Source: Ardenticatenaceae bacterium (lineage in GTDB: Bacteria > Chloroflexota > Anaerolineae > Promineifilales > Promineifilaceae). Taken from it: DNA of 64,000 nt. The notes under the pieces were generated by a model. It had not been told where the DNA came from. It saw only the letters and a program-made list of their open reading frames with translations, and did no database searches. The DNA lies in NCBI GenBank assembly GCA_020634565.1, contig JACKBN010000008.1, positions 62,001-126,000 of the forward strand, in the 5' to 3' direction. Shown here in pieces: positions 34,580 to 44,500 of this stretch. The position numbers and the translations under genes are program-made. Within the stretch, counting starts at the first letter, position 1. Every line of letters starts with the position of its first letter.

Positions 34580-35596
34580 CTACTCCTCCGTTGTGAATTG
34601 CAAAGCAAATTCCTGATTGCCAATTGTTAAAGATGCCTCCTTGCTCAACGGTCGTTGGAAAACGGCCGTAAATGCCACCATCCCATTCCCCGCAGGCACA
34701 CGCCATGGAAAAGGCGGATCTGCCGAGACAATTTGGCTGTGCAAATCATCGCCCAGCATCAAAATGTCTGCTGCCGACACGCTGCCCTCTTGCACACCAC
34801 TGTTGGTCACAGAGCCGCGAACTAGCAGTTGCAAGCCATCACTCTGAATATCCACTCCGTCTAGCTGTACCCGCAAATCTGCCTCTGGCAGAGTCTGTGC
34901 TGGTTCTACTCGCACTCCACCAAGTCCGGAAGCGTCTAGCAGATGAATAGAAGGGATGTAGCTACCACGTAAAACGTACGCTTCAGTGCCTTCGCTATTT
35001 TGCCATAGCAGAGTAATGGCGGGCTGCTTCTGCTGGGTGTGGGCAATAAGGGCAGCGGCCGTTTCTCGCGCTCCGGCCTCAATAGTGAAGTCGAACTGGT
35101 TGCCCTTGACGGTGGTGAGGGTTATGAGGGATTGGTTGGTTACGGCCGTTTCCAAAATATCTCGATACCCCCGATTGACAGGCAAGCGAAACACGTAGTT
35201 GATCACGCTATTTTCCAGCCAGCCCACCTGGTTAGCCCCCAGAGCCAACTCTGTCAGCAGCGTTTCTTCATTCAGATATTTCTGCGCTACCGTCAGACGA
35301 AAGCCGTCAATCTCCAACGCAGCGGGCGGATCCAGCCGATCCACGCTGCCCAAATCCACGCCATCCACCTGCATGGCAACTAAGCCAGGCCGCGCTACCA
35401 GACTAAATTCATCCGCGGCCGAAACCGGCTGCCCTGGCTCTAGCGGAATGTCGGCAAAGGTAAGCCACGCCAACAAGATAAGCAGCCCCAGGGTAACGCC
35501 CGCTGTCAAAATCAGCTTCATTTGCAACGAGGGATTGGCCTGGGCCAGCCAGTCGCGCAATGTTTCTGCTTGCTCTGGTTTTTGTGATGTGTTCAT
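34580..35596 (-). CDS. Single-pass membrane protein of unknown function
   Basis: 338 residues: a ~25-residue cytoplasmic N-terminus, one transmembrane helix (LILTAGVTLGLLILLAWLTF), and a ~290-residue extracellular domain rich in beta-type sequence (MQVDGVDLGSV, LEIDGFRLTVAQKYL, VRVQLDGVDIQSDGLQLLVR). I do not recognise the domain. It is the last gene of the seven-gene surface operon; its start lies 12 bp after the stop of the gene before it. Confidence 0.65.
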   Translation of the reverse strand: MNTSQKPEQAETLRDWLAQANPSLQMKLILTAGVTLGLLILLAWLTFADIPLEPGQPVSAADEFSLVARPGLVAMQVDGVDLGSVDRLDPPAALEIDGFRLTVAQKYLNEETLLTELALGANQVGWLENSVINYVFRLPVNRGYRDILETAVTNQSLITLTTVKGNQFDFTIEAGARETAAALIAHTQQKQPAITLLWQNSEGTEAYVLRGSYIPSIHLLDASGLGGVRVEPAQTLPEADLRVQLDGVDIQSDGLQLLVRGSVTNSGVQEGSVSAADILMLGDDLHSQIVSADPPFPWRVPAGNGMVAFTAVFQRPLSKEASLTIGNQEFALQFTTEE

Positions 35597-35608
35597 GGGA
35601 GCCTCCTG

Positions 35609-37135
35609 TTACCGTGCACCAACGCGTAGGCGAATATCCTGCACGTCTGTCACGGCGATTTCCTGGTTGATATTGAGGTAGGGGACAAAGAGCTGGATGG
35701 TGCCAACGGCCGTTTCCGTATTCACAAACACTGCCCCACCCTCCGTGGTCAACGCTTGCAGCGGCGTGTCAGACAGCCCCGTGTACAGGTAGACGGGCAG
35801 GTTAGACACCCCCTCGCCTTCATCTTTTTGCTCGTTGCCGTTGGCATCGTGGTAGATTTGCAGGGTGAAGGTGGCCGGAATGCCCGGCTGGGCGGGCGGC
35901 GGCGTGGGCGTACGCGGCGGCAGCGCCACAAAAGAGACCGCCTCCGGCTTGCTGGCCACCACCTGCACGGTAGGCGTTGCTTCCACGACGGTTTCACTGG
36001 TTTCAGCCACACCCCCCGGCTGCGGCGGACCGCTGCTGGACCCCACAGGCGCATCCCACGGGTTGCTTGGCCCCGGCTGGTGGCTGTCAATTGGCTGCCC
36101 AAAAATCTCCCCTTTGCATTCAAAATTATAGGTGTAGCGATGGGCTAACTCAAAATCCACCTCATCAACAACTGGCTCAACCAAAATGTACAACCAGCCT
36201 GTGTAACCAATATTGGAAATTACTCGGCTATCTCTGGTCCCATCTTCTATTGCAGTCACATTTGGTGTAAGTGGTTTATCATCATTCACGCCAAGCACAT
36301 TTTCATGCTCATCATACAAAGTCATCTGGGTATCATTTCCCAGCATTACATCCGTTGTGCAGGTGTAACGTTCACCCGGTTTCACCCATATTTTGTAATA
36401 ATCATCATCCGCGCTCGTTTCCTGAGGCGGCTTAAAATTGAAATCCACCTCTGGATAAACTGTACTCGCAAATTCTTTAATCTGTACTTCACAGGCATCC
36501 TTAAATGAATTATTTGGCTCACATTTGTCTGGAAAATGATCTGGTTTTAAATCTGGCCGAAACTCTATACCCAAGCAATAGCTGCCATTGCCATTTTCAA
36601 TCAGGTTTCGCACTTCAATGTAGTAATACCTATCTTCCTCGGCGAGGAAGGTTATTTCAGATTCATAAGGATCATTTGCTGTATCAGGCACTGGTGTCAC
36701 AAGAATGACTTTGTCGTCGTTTTGCTCAAGTGGGGTTTGGCCTAGGTGTTCAAGTGGATTGTCACGATAAACATAAAGCACCGTATCCACACCGATTACT
36801 GGATTAACGGATGGGCCATTGAAAAGATTTGTTGTAATTTTGTAAACATTGCCACTTTTAGCCCAAAATTTAAAGTAGTGGCTATTTTCGTCACCAAACC
36901 GAAAACGCTCATCTCCGCCAGCCTCAGGTGTAGGATTATTGTTAGTGTCCGAATCGTTGTATTTGCTACACACGTTGTTAACCAAAATTTCAAGTGATGG
37001 GTTGTTGGTTTGCTGGGTGGTGTGGGCGTGGGCGGGTTGGGGGCTTTGGCTGGTTAGGTTGATAGCCAGCAGCAGGGCGCACAGGCTGAGCAAGCTGAGT
37101 AGAAATCCCCAAATTTTATGTTTGTTTTGCTTCAT
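35609..37135 (-). CDS. Secreted protein with PPC-like beta-sandwich repeats
   Basis: About 508 residues from the ATG near 37135, which has GGAGG upstream; a GTG 14 codons earlier is less likely. Signal peptide (IWGFLLSLLSLCALLLAI). Two successive modules of bacterial pre-peptidase C-terminal type follow: DERFRFGDENSHYFKFWAKS, then YYIEVRNLIENGNGSYCLGI, and PDHFPDKCEPNNSFKDACEV, then DDDYYKIWVKPGERYTCTT. A Pro/Thr-rich linker and a C-terminal Cna-B/SdrD-like domain (QIYHDANGNEQKDEGEGVSN) complete it. The middle part (~36.1-37.0 kb) is visibly AT-richer and free of ACGGCCGT, unlike both flanks. It is a member of the surface operon; the ligand is unknown. Confidence 0.7.
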   Translation of the reverse strand: MKQNKHKIWGFLLSLLSLCALLLAINLTSQSPQPAHAHTTQQTNNPSLEILVNNVCSKYNDSDTNNNPTPEAGGDERFRFGDENSHYFKFWAKSGNVYKITTNLFNGPSVNPVIGVDTVLYVYRDNPLEHLGQTPLEQNDDKVILVTPVPDTANDPYESEITFLAEEDRYYYIEVRNLIENGNGSYCLGIEFRPDLKPDHFPDKCEPNNSFKDACEVQIKEFASTVYPEVDFNFKPPQETSADDDYYKIWVKPGERYTCTTDVMLGNDTQMTLYDEHENVLGVNDDKPLTPNVTAIEDGTRDSRVISNIGYTGWLYILVEPVVDEVDFELAHRYTYNFECKGEIFGQPIDSHQPGPSNPWDAPVGSSSGPPQPGGVAETSETVVEATPTVQVVASKPEAVSFVALPPRTPTPPPAQPGIPATFTLQIYHDANGNEQKDEGEGVSNLPVYLYTGLSDTPLQALTTEGGAVFVNTETAVGTIQLFVPYLNINQEIAVTDVQDIRLRVGAR

Positions 37136-37222
37136 CGGTTTTTCCTCCGTTGCAAATCTCCCGCAGGTTCCATTCACAATTCACATTCGCGGACAAACCT
37201 GCGGGAGGTTGGTTGATTCAGG

Positions 37223-39001
37223 TTACGGCCGTTCTCCGGTCTCGGTTGGTGTGGGGGTGAATGTGGCGGTCGGCGTGCTGGTTGGTGTGAACGTTGGGCT
37301 GGCGGTGGGCGTGAATGTGGGCGTGGCCGTTTCTGTAGGCGTTGCTGTGGGCAATGTCGTGCCGGTGGCCGTTGGTGTGGCGGTCGCGGTGGCCGTGCCC
37401 GTAGGCGTAGGCGTGGCGGTGTGGGCAGCAGTGGCCGTGGGCGGCGGCGTGGGGGTGATGGTGGGGCTGAGGTAGGTTACGGCCGTTTCTCCCGGGAGCT
37501 CATAACTGGTAAACTCAATCACCCAATGCCACACATACTGCGAATCGTAGTTGGTGGCCTCGGCCGCGCCGATTTCATCCGCCAGCGGATTGAGCAGCGT
37601 GCGCCGGTGCTCCGGGCTGTCTAGCCAGAACTGCACCGCACTGCGGGCGGTATTGAACCCCCAGGCCGTCACCTCGCCAATCAAAAAGCCGTCCACGTAG
37701 CCAGCCCGCTCCACCCGATCGTATGGATTGGTGCCGTCGGAACCGATGTGGTCCACTACAAAATTGTTGGCGGCGTCATTGGCGTGCACCTGCGCCGCCT
37801 GGCTCAGGTCAAACGAGAGGGTCACGGCAGGCTGCCCCGCCTGTCGTCGGGCCTCGTTGGTGTACCAGAGCAACTGCTGCGGCAGGGGCAACGCATCCAC
37901 CTCAGCATTGGCCTGGAGCTGAATGGGCAAGGCCATGTAGTCGGAGGTGGCCGCAGTTTGAGGAACGGCCGTTGCCGGAACGGTCGGTGGGTTTGGGTTC
38001 AGGTCACTCGCCTGCACCACAACCAGCGCCGAGGCGCTGCTGCTGCCAAATGGATTGGTAGCCGTGAGCCGCACTACGTATTCTCCCGGCTGGGCGTAAC
38101 TGTGCTCCACCCAAAAACCATCATGCACTGCGCCGTCCCCCATTTGCCATTGCAAATTTGTCTCGCTGCCGTCGGAAAATGCCTGGGCTACAAACGGAGC
38201 CTGGGCGTAAATTTGCTGACTCAAATCTAGCTGCACCACTGGCGGTGTACCGACGGTGATGGGCACGGTGTGGCTCGCCTGCCCCAGGCTGTTCTGCACG
38301 GTGAGCTGCACCACGTACTGCCCCGGTTCGGTGTAGACGTGGCGCGGTTCGGCGGCGGTGGCGGTTTGCCCATCGCCAAAATCCCACTGGAAGCTGAGCG
38401 GGGCTTGCCCCAGGCTGCTGTTGGCAAATTGCACCTGCTGCCCCACGGCCACCTGCGCATCATTTGGTTGGAAAACGGCCGTTGGCGACAGCGACTGCCC
38501 CGACCAAAACGGGAAAACCACCGTGTGCGATTCCCGGCCATCGGACAGCAGCACGGTAAGCCGCTCCGGCTGTTCCCCTACGGTGGGCTGCAAGGCCAGC
38601 AGTGACAGCTCGCGTACGGCCACGCCACCGTTGGCGGCCAGGGCGGGGTACCACCAAAGTGCGTGGTCGGTTTCGTTCAGCAACAAATCTTCAGCCAGAT
38701 GGGCCGCTTCAAACTGCAAGGCGGCAGGCAGTTCCACCGCCACTTTTGGCTCCAGCGGCACGGGCTGGTTGTTGCGCACGATGAGCGTGAGCGTAACAAA
38801 ATCCCCAATTTCCACCGCCTCGGCGGAAAGCGTGGCCCCAAGCTGGAGCGGCTGGCCGGAGTCGGGCAGCAGTTGGGCGGCCAGCCGCTGCGGATCGTCG
38901 GTGGGGGGAGCGAGGCCACGCACAATTTGCCAGGCGGTCACCAGGGCGGCCACGGTACAGACGGCAAGAATGAGCTTTTGCGGCAGTTTCAAAGTCGTCA
39001 T
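37223..39001 (-). CDS. Membrane-anchored PKD - CAP/SCP domain protein
   Basis: 592 residues. One N-terminal membrane segment (LILAVCTVAALVTAWQIV), a DUF11-like region (~50-165), two PKD domains (~180-270 with FQWDFGDGQTA and PGQYVVQLTV; ~275-345 with LQWQMGDG and PGEYVVRLTA), then a CAP/SCP domain (~375-505: WYTNEARRQAGQPAV, VHANDAANNF, VDHIGSDGTN, WLDSPEHRRTLL). A long Thr-Pro/Thr-Ala tail closes the protein. Bacterial CAP proteins (YkwD type) are extracellular and often cell-wall associated. Its ATG overlaps the upstream stop as ATGA, so translation is coupled. Confidence 0.85.
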   Translation of the reverse strand: MTTLKLPQKLILAVCTVAALVTAWQIVRGLAPPTDDPQRLAAQLLPDSGQPLQLGATLSAEAVEIGDFVTLTLIVRNNQPVPLEPKVAVELPAALQFEAAHLAEDLLLNETDHALWWYPALAANGGVAVRELSLLALQPTVGEQPERLTVLLSDGRESHTVVFPFWSGQSLSPTAVFQPNDAQVAVGQQVQFANSSLGQAPLSFQWDFGDGQTATAAEPRHVYTEPGQYVVQLTVQNSLGQASHTVPITVGTPPVVQLDLSQQIYAQAPFVAQAFSDGSETNLQWQMGDGAVHDGFWVEHSYAQPGEYVVRLTATNPFGSSSASALVVVQASDLNPNPPTVPATAVPQTAATSDYMALPIQLQANAEVDALPLPQQLLWYTNEARRQAGQPAVTLSFDLSQAAQVHANDAANNFVVDHIGSDGTNPYDRVERAGYVDGFLIGEVTAWGFNTARSAVQFWLDSPEHRRTLLNPLADEIGAAEATNYDSQYVWHWVIEFTSYELPGETAVTYLSPTITPTPPPTATAAHTATPTPTGTATATATPTATGTTLPTATPTETATPTFTPTASPTFTPTSTPTATFTPTPTETGERP

Positions 39002-40764
39002 TGGAGCATCCTCCGGGAAAACAGGGCGGCTTTGGGGGAAATTCGGCGGGCAACAGGACAGGTGATACTGCCGACGGCCACGTTTACGGTTTGCAGATTA
39101 GAAGCGCCGCCGTCGGCGTCGGTAGCCTGGAAGGTGAACTGGCGGCAGCCAGCGGTGGGCGTGGGGCTGAGGTGGACGTACTGGGCGGTTTGAACGGCCG
39201 TTTCCCAATCCAAAAGTGCCAGTCCGCTGGCGGTGAGGGTGATCGTGCTGCCGGTGCTGGTGATCACCTGCCCCTGGAAAGTAAGCTGCACGTACTCATT
39301 TTGGCCGTCCAGCCGGTCACCATCGCCAAAGCGGATGGTGAAGCGGTTGAGCGCAGTGTTGTCCACGTCAGTGATGATGGTGGTGGTGGCGATGTTAACG
39401 GCCGTTCCCAGTGTAGACGAGTAAATGACGGGGCTGGTGAGATTACCCACGGCCAGTTCGGGCGGCTGGTTGACGCCGCGAATGGTGATGGTCACTTCGG
39501 CGGCTTCGCTCACGTCGTGCTCATCGGCGATGGTGTAGGTAAAGCTGTCAGTAGCGGTATCCCCTTCATTTAAGGTGACGTACTGGCCGTTGGGATTGTA
39601 GGTGAGGCCGCTGCTGGCAAGAACGGCCGTTCCGCCCCCGCTGTTGTTGGCGATGGTATGGATTTCCAGCTTGGGCAGATCAGAGTCGTCGGGATCGGTG
39701 TCATTTTCCAGCAGCAGGCTGGTGAGATCGCCAGAAATTTCGTCTTCGTCCACGAAAATCGAGTCTGCCGGAGCGAGACCGTCGGCAACTGCCTGGGGCA
39801 AATCGTTGGCTCCGGTGATGGTAACGGTAACGGTGGCGCTGTTAGAGAGGGCGAGACCGTCGCTAAGCTGGTATTGGAAAGTGCGAACGGCCGTTTCGCC
39901 CTCGGCTAATTCATTAAACAGCTCCCCCGGTACAAAGGCCACAGCCCCGGTATCCCGGTTAAAAATGACCTGGCTGGGTTCGTCGGTCGTCACCTCGGCA
40001 ATGGTGAGCGGGTTGGCTTCGATGTCCAGATCGCCGTCGAGCAGGATGGCGGTGAGCGTGATTTGGTTGTCGTCTTCACTCACTGTCACGGTGTCGTCGT
40101 CGGCAATGGGGGGGTCGTTGCTGGGGCGGATGGCGATTACGGCCGTTGCCAAGGCACAAGCCCCCGTGCCGTTGCACGCTTCGTAAATAAAGGCATCTTC
40201 GCCGAAAAAGTTAGCGCGGGGCTGGTAGGTGAAAGTGCCGTCGGCATTCAGGCTGAGCGTGCCGTTGGCCACGACGCTGGGGTCGTCACTGCCAACGGTG
40301 ACGGCATCGGTAAACTTATCGTTGCGCAACAGGCTGTTCAGGGTGCCAACGGTGAGCGGGGTATCTTCGTCGGTGATGTAAAAATCATCGGCCAGTTGGG
40401 GGGCAACGCCTTCGTGGCGGCCTTCGTCGTCTTCGTCGCTCTCATCGCTCACAGGTTTTGTGGGGGAAACGGCCGTTGCCGAGGGCACAGCCGTGCGGGT
40501 GGGTAATGCTTCAGTGGGTTGTGAGGTAGCGGCGATAGTGGTAGCTGGTAGGGTCGGCAGCGGTGTGCTTTGGACCACGCTGCTGGCTTGCACGGTGAGT
40601 AGTTCCGCTAGCAAGGCGCGATTGGTTTCTGACTGTTCCGCCAGAGCAAGCAAGACGGCCGTTAGCGCCACGATGAGCAACAGCAGCAACACCCCAGCCA
40701 TTGCTGGCCAAAAGAAGGTGCGTCTGTAAAACGGCCGTTGCCCTTGCTGGTCTAAATGGCTCAT
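38998..40764 (-). CDS. Membrane-anchored cadherin-like/VCBS repeat protein
   Basis: 588 residues from the ATG at 40764, which overlaps the TGA of the upstream lytic transglycosylase gene (ATGA); the longer frame beginning upstream lies inside that gene. One transmembrane helix (MAGVLLLLLIVALTAVLLAL), a Ser/Thr/Pro linker, then tandem Ig-like cadherin-type repeats (about four): DEDTPLTVGTLNSLLRND, GTFTYQPRANFFGEDAFIYE, VSEDDNQITLTAILLDGD, VDEDEISGDLTSLLLEND, YTIADEHDVSEAAEVTI. Asp-rich loops suggest calcium binding. It is an extracellular adhesive or structural protein by family. Eight ACGGCCGT sites lie in this gene. Confidence 0.82.
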   Translation of the reverse strand: MSHLDQQGQRPFYRRTFFWPAMAGVLLLLLIVALTAVLLALAEQSETNRALLAELLTVQASSVVQSTPLPTLPATTIAATSQPTEALPTRTAVPSATAVSPTKPVSDESDEDDEGRHEGVAPQLADDFYITDEDTPLTVGTLNSLLRNDKFTDAVTVGSDDPSVVANGTLSLNADGTFTYQPRANFFGEDAFIYEACNGTGACALATAVIAIRPSNDPPIADDDTVTVSEDDNQITLTAILLDGDLDIEANPLTIAEVTTDEPSQVIFNRDTGAVAFVPGELFNELAEGETAVRTFQYQLSDGLALSNSATVTVTITGANDLPQAVADGLAPADSIFVDEDEISGDLTSLLLENDTDPDDSDLPKLEIHTIANNSGGGTAVLASSGLTYNPNGQYVTLNEGDTATDSFTYTIADEHDVSEAAEVTITIRGVNQPPELAVGNLTSPVIYSSTLGTAVNIATTTIITDVDNTALNRFTIRFGDGDRLDGQNEYVQLTFQGQVITSTGSTITLTASGLALLDWETAVQTAQYVHLSPTPTAGCRQFTFQATDADGGASNLQTVNVAVGSITCPVARRISPKAALFSRRMLQ

Positions 40765-41546
40765 AATCCTAACCGTGTCGCCGCCTGAAAGCATAAGCTG
40801 TTGCCCCGCGACGCCAACCATTCTGCCAGCGTGGGGCTGTACTGCGCCCCGGTGCGGGCATCGTCGTAAATGCCCTGGCTCCAATAAAAATATTGCTGAG
40901 TTTCCTGGGGCCAATTGACTGAGGATGCCAGCACGCTGCCGTGCCCGGCGTTGTACCCAGCAAAAGTCAAAAACAGATCGCCGTTATGGTACGCCAATCC
41001 CTCAACAAAATAATCCAGCCCACGCTGAGCGTTGGTGGCAGGGTCGGTCATGTTCTCGCCGGGGGCAAAATGGAGAGGCAGCACCTGGAATAGCCCCACA
41101 GCTCCAGCGGAAGAAACGGCGTCTGGATTGCCGCAGGATTCAATTTGCATAAGGGTGGCCACAATGTTGGGATCGAGGTCGTAGGCGGCGGCCCACTGCA
41201 AGATTTGGGGGCGCCAATGCTGCACCTCTTTGGTGAAGATAGGGGAGAGACGGCCGTCGCCAAACCCGGCCGTTTTGCCTAGTTTGTTCCCCGGCGGCGG
41301 GTGCGGCGCAGGCTGTGCCAACACTACGCCCTGCACTACGGCGGGCTGGGTTGGCTGAGCAATGACGATGGCTGTGGGTTGGGAAACGGCCGTGTTGGGC
41401 ACGGGTGGCACAATAGAGACCGTCTCAAGTTCTCCCGCCAGGGCAATTTCTTGGGTGAGAATGGAAACGGCCGTGAGGAGCAAACCTACCAACAGCAAAA
41501 TAACCCACGCTATAGCAGCCATCCAAAAAACGCGAACTTTATCCAT
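40761..41546 (-). CDS. Membrane-anchored lytic transglycosylase (SLT domain)
   Basis: 261 residues from the ATG at 41546, one base after the stop of the pentapeptide-repeat gene. An N-terminal helix (AAIAWVILLLVGLLLTAVSI) and a Pro-rich linker precede an SLT/Slt70-like domain (~residues 120-250): AAYDLDPNIVATLMQIESCG (catalytic Glu in QIES), SAGAVGLFQVLP, AGYNAGHGSVLAS. It cleaves peptidoglycan glycan strands with 1,6-anhydro product formation. Placement inside a surface-protein operon suggests local wall opening to place or assemble an envelope-spanning structure. Confidence 0.88.
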   Translation of the reverse strand: MDKVRVFWMAAIAWVILLLVGLLLTAVSILTQEIALAGELETVSIVPPVPNTAVSQPTAIVIAQPTQPAVVQGVVLAQPAPHPPPGNKLGKTAGFGDGRLSPIFTKEVQHWRPQILQWAAAYDLDPNIVATLMQIESCGNPDAVSSAGAVGLFQVLPLHFAPGENMTDPATNAQRGLDYFVEGLAYHNGDLFLTFAGYNAGHGSVLASSVNWPQETQQYFYWSQGIYDDARTGAQYSPTLAEWLASRGNSLCFQAATRLGL

Positions 41547-41547
41547 G

Positions 41548-44500
41548 TTAATTGTCTGAGTCCTCTGTCTGTGGCAAAGGTTTACTGCACATTGAATCTC
41601 TAAATTGTGCATTGTCTATCGCGCCAGACAGCAATGGGTTGAAGAAATCCGGCCACCTTGTGCTGGCTGAGTATTCTGCTCCTGAAAAGTTAGAACCACT
41701 CAAATTGGACCGGGACAAATCTGCGCCAGTTAAATCGGCTCCCCGCAAATCGGCCCAGGAAATATCTACAAAAACCAGTTGCGCCCCATTCAAGTTTGCA
41801 CAAACAAAAGACACTTCCTTAAAGATGGCGTTGGTTAACGTTGTTGACAGACTAATCGTGGCTCTAGCCAGGTTGGCGTCGGTAAAATCTGCGTGGGTTA
41901 AATCCGCTCCCGTGAGAACAACTTGGTACAAATCTGCATTATTCAGCTTTGCGTAAGCCAGTACAGCATTCTTTAAGGTTGCGGTTTCGTTATCAATGTA
42001 AAAAACTGCATTTTTCAAATCTGCGTCGTAAAGATTGGCATTTGTCAGGTCTGCTCCGGCTAAATTTGCGTTACTCAAATCGGCCCCAATGAGTTGCGCG
42101 TTTAGCAAACAGACGCCAGATAAATTTGCCCCGGACAGGTTCACACCAGATAAATCCATGACGTTGTTACGGCCGTCCCACACACATTTACCATTCAAAC
42201 CCGGCCCAGCACCCAAATTGGCCCCCGCCAGATTGACCCCAGCCAGGTTAGAACCTAAAGCCGCTCCGCTTAAATTTGTCTGCGACAAATTGGCAGCACT
42301 CAAACCAATCACCTTGGTTAAGGTCACACCGCGCATATTGGCGTTGGTGAACACAGTTCCGGTTATGATTGCGCGAGTAAAATCGGCATGAGGCAACCCC
42401 GGCAAGCAATTGTCTAACGTCGTTAGCTTTGTATTTTGGGCACAAGTTTCGGATAAATTGGTCTGAATTCCCCCCAATAATTCTTTTAGTACCGCCTCAA
42501 TTTGATCCAGTTTGGTATCAATTTCCCCTGGCTTTGGATCAGAAAACACGGCATCCGATGGAGAAATTGTTAAGTTTTCAATAATTTCGTTTGTAATACT
42601 GATTGCTAATTTGGCAGCGGTGATAGCTTCATTAGTTTTAGTAACGGCATCGCCTCTGGCTTCCATCAATGCTTTTTCTATATCTTCTACATACTCTCCC
42701 GCTTCTTCCTCGGAATCTTCTGTAGCATTATCTCGTTCAGACTTAGCTATAACCAACAATTCTTCGTAATGTTCGAGGGTATCCACTGCATTTCCGGCGG
42801 CTTCCAGTTTGAATGCAGCATCAGCAATTAAATAAGCCAGGCATTCTGATTCTCTTCCCACTGATTTGGAACAATCTTCATTCTCCTTGAAAATTGGCCG
42901 TTCGCTCATAAAAAACTTTGCATCCGTTAAGTTTGCATTGTTGAATTGAGCACCATAGAGATAGGCGTTGTAAAAATCTGAACCAGTTAAATCTGCATCA
43001 ATGAAGTGGGCGTTTAGCAATTCCGCACCAATGAATTTGGCACCTCGTAGACAAGTTTGTGAAAAGTTTGTTCCAGATAAATTGGCCCCAGTAAAGTTAG
43101 GCAGGTTGTTCGTTGCATCTGCCTCTTGGGCAGCGGTGGGCCTTTCTGGGCATTTTCCATCAGTGGTAAGCTGGCCGTCTCCAAAATTTGAACTCGATAA
43201 ATCGCTATTCGTAATTGTTGTTTGATTCAAAATCGCACCAGAGAAGTCTTGACCATGTAAACAGATGCGATTAAAAATTACTCTTGACAAGTCTACGTCT
43301 TCAAAGCTCGGCAATTCACTATTTTCTTCTGAGCAACTTTTATCTTCGTCCATAAATCCGTTGCCCAGGTTCACATTCTCCAAAGTTGCCCCTGAAAACA
43401 CGCCTGAGATTACCTCTAAACTGGTCATTTCCGACTCGATAAAGTGCGCCCCTGCCAGGTTTGCGCCTTCAAAATTGGCACCACGCAAGCAGATGCGCTT
43501 GAAGATTACATCTGATAAATCTGTGTCTTTGAAAGAAGGCAATTGAGTGGTTGTTGTCGGGCAACTTTTGTCTTCGTTCATAAAGCCTTTGCCGAGGTTC
43601 ACATTTTTCAATGTTACCCCTGAAAATACACCCGAAATTGTTGCCAAACTGGTCAAATCAGATGTAATGAAATCTGTTCCAAAGAGTCTTGCGTCTTCAA
43701 AATTGGCACCTCGCAAGCAAATCTGCATGAAGATGGTGTTGGAAAAGTTTCCTGCAGTGAAATTAGGTAATTCACCCGGCTCCCCTAAGCATGTCTTATC
43801 TTCTTGCATATATCCATCACCAAGGTTAACGTTGACCAGCTTTGCGTTGGCAAACATCACCGGCATCGTCGCCAAGCTGGTAAGATCTGATGTGATGAAC
43901 TGTGTCATAGAAAGCGTTGCCCCTGAAAAATCTGCACCACGCAAACAAGTTCGTTTGAATGTAACGTTTGATAGAATTGCGTCTTTGAAGCTGGGCAATT
44001 CGCCGTGTTCTTCTGGGCAGATGTTGTCTACATTCATAAATCCATCGCCTAGGTTCACATTCTCCAAAGTTGCCCCTGAAAACACGCTTGAAATTGTCGC
44101 TAAACTGGTCATTTCTGATTCGATGAACTGCGCTTCTGTCAGGGTTGCGCCTTCAAAATTGGCACCCCGCAAACAGACGAGCTTAAAGATTGCACCTGAC
44201 AAATTTGCGTCTTTGAAAGAAGGCAATTGACTGGTTGCAGTCGGGCAACTTTTGTCTTCGTTCATGAATCCGTTGCCCAGGTTCACATTCTCCAAAATTG
44301 CCCCTGAAAATACGCCTGAAATTGTCTCTAAACTGGTCATTTCTGATTCGATGAACTGCGCTTCTGTCAGGGTTGCGCCTTCAAAATTGGCACCGCGCAA
44401 ACAGATGCGTTCAAAGATCGTGTTAGAGAGATTTTTGGCTGAAAAATCGAGTAGGTCTTCTTCTGATTCAAGGCAAATTTTATTCTCAGCCATAAATCCA

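Noticed and set aside
43547..44230. A 227-codon open frame antisense to the pentapeptide gene
   Set aside because: It is produced by the 228-bp repeat, whose complementary strand stays open; the minus-strand reading has signal peptide, lipobox and family repeats.
43351..44490. Regular spacing suggestive of a CRISPR array
   Set aside because: Units are 228 bp, in frame and coding; no 25-40 bp repeats with unique spacers occur anywhere in the window.
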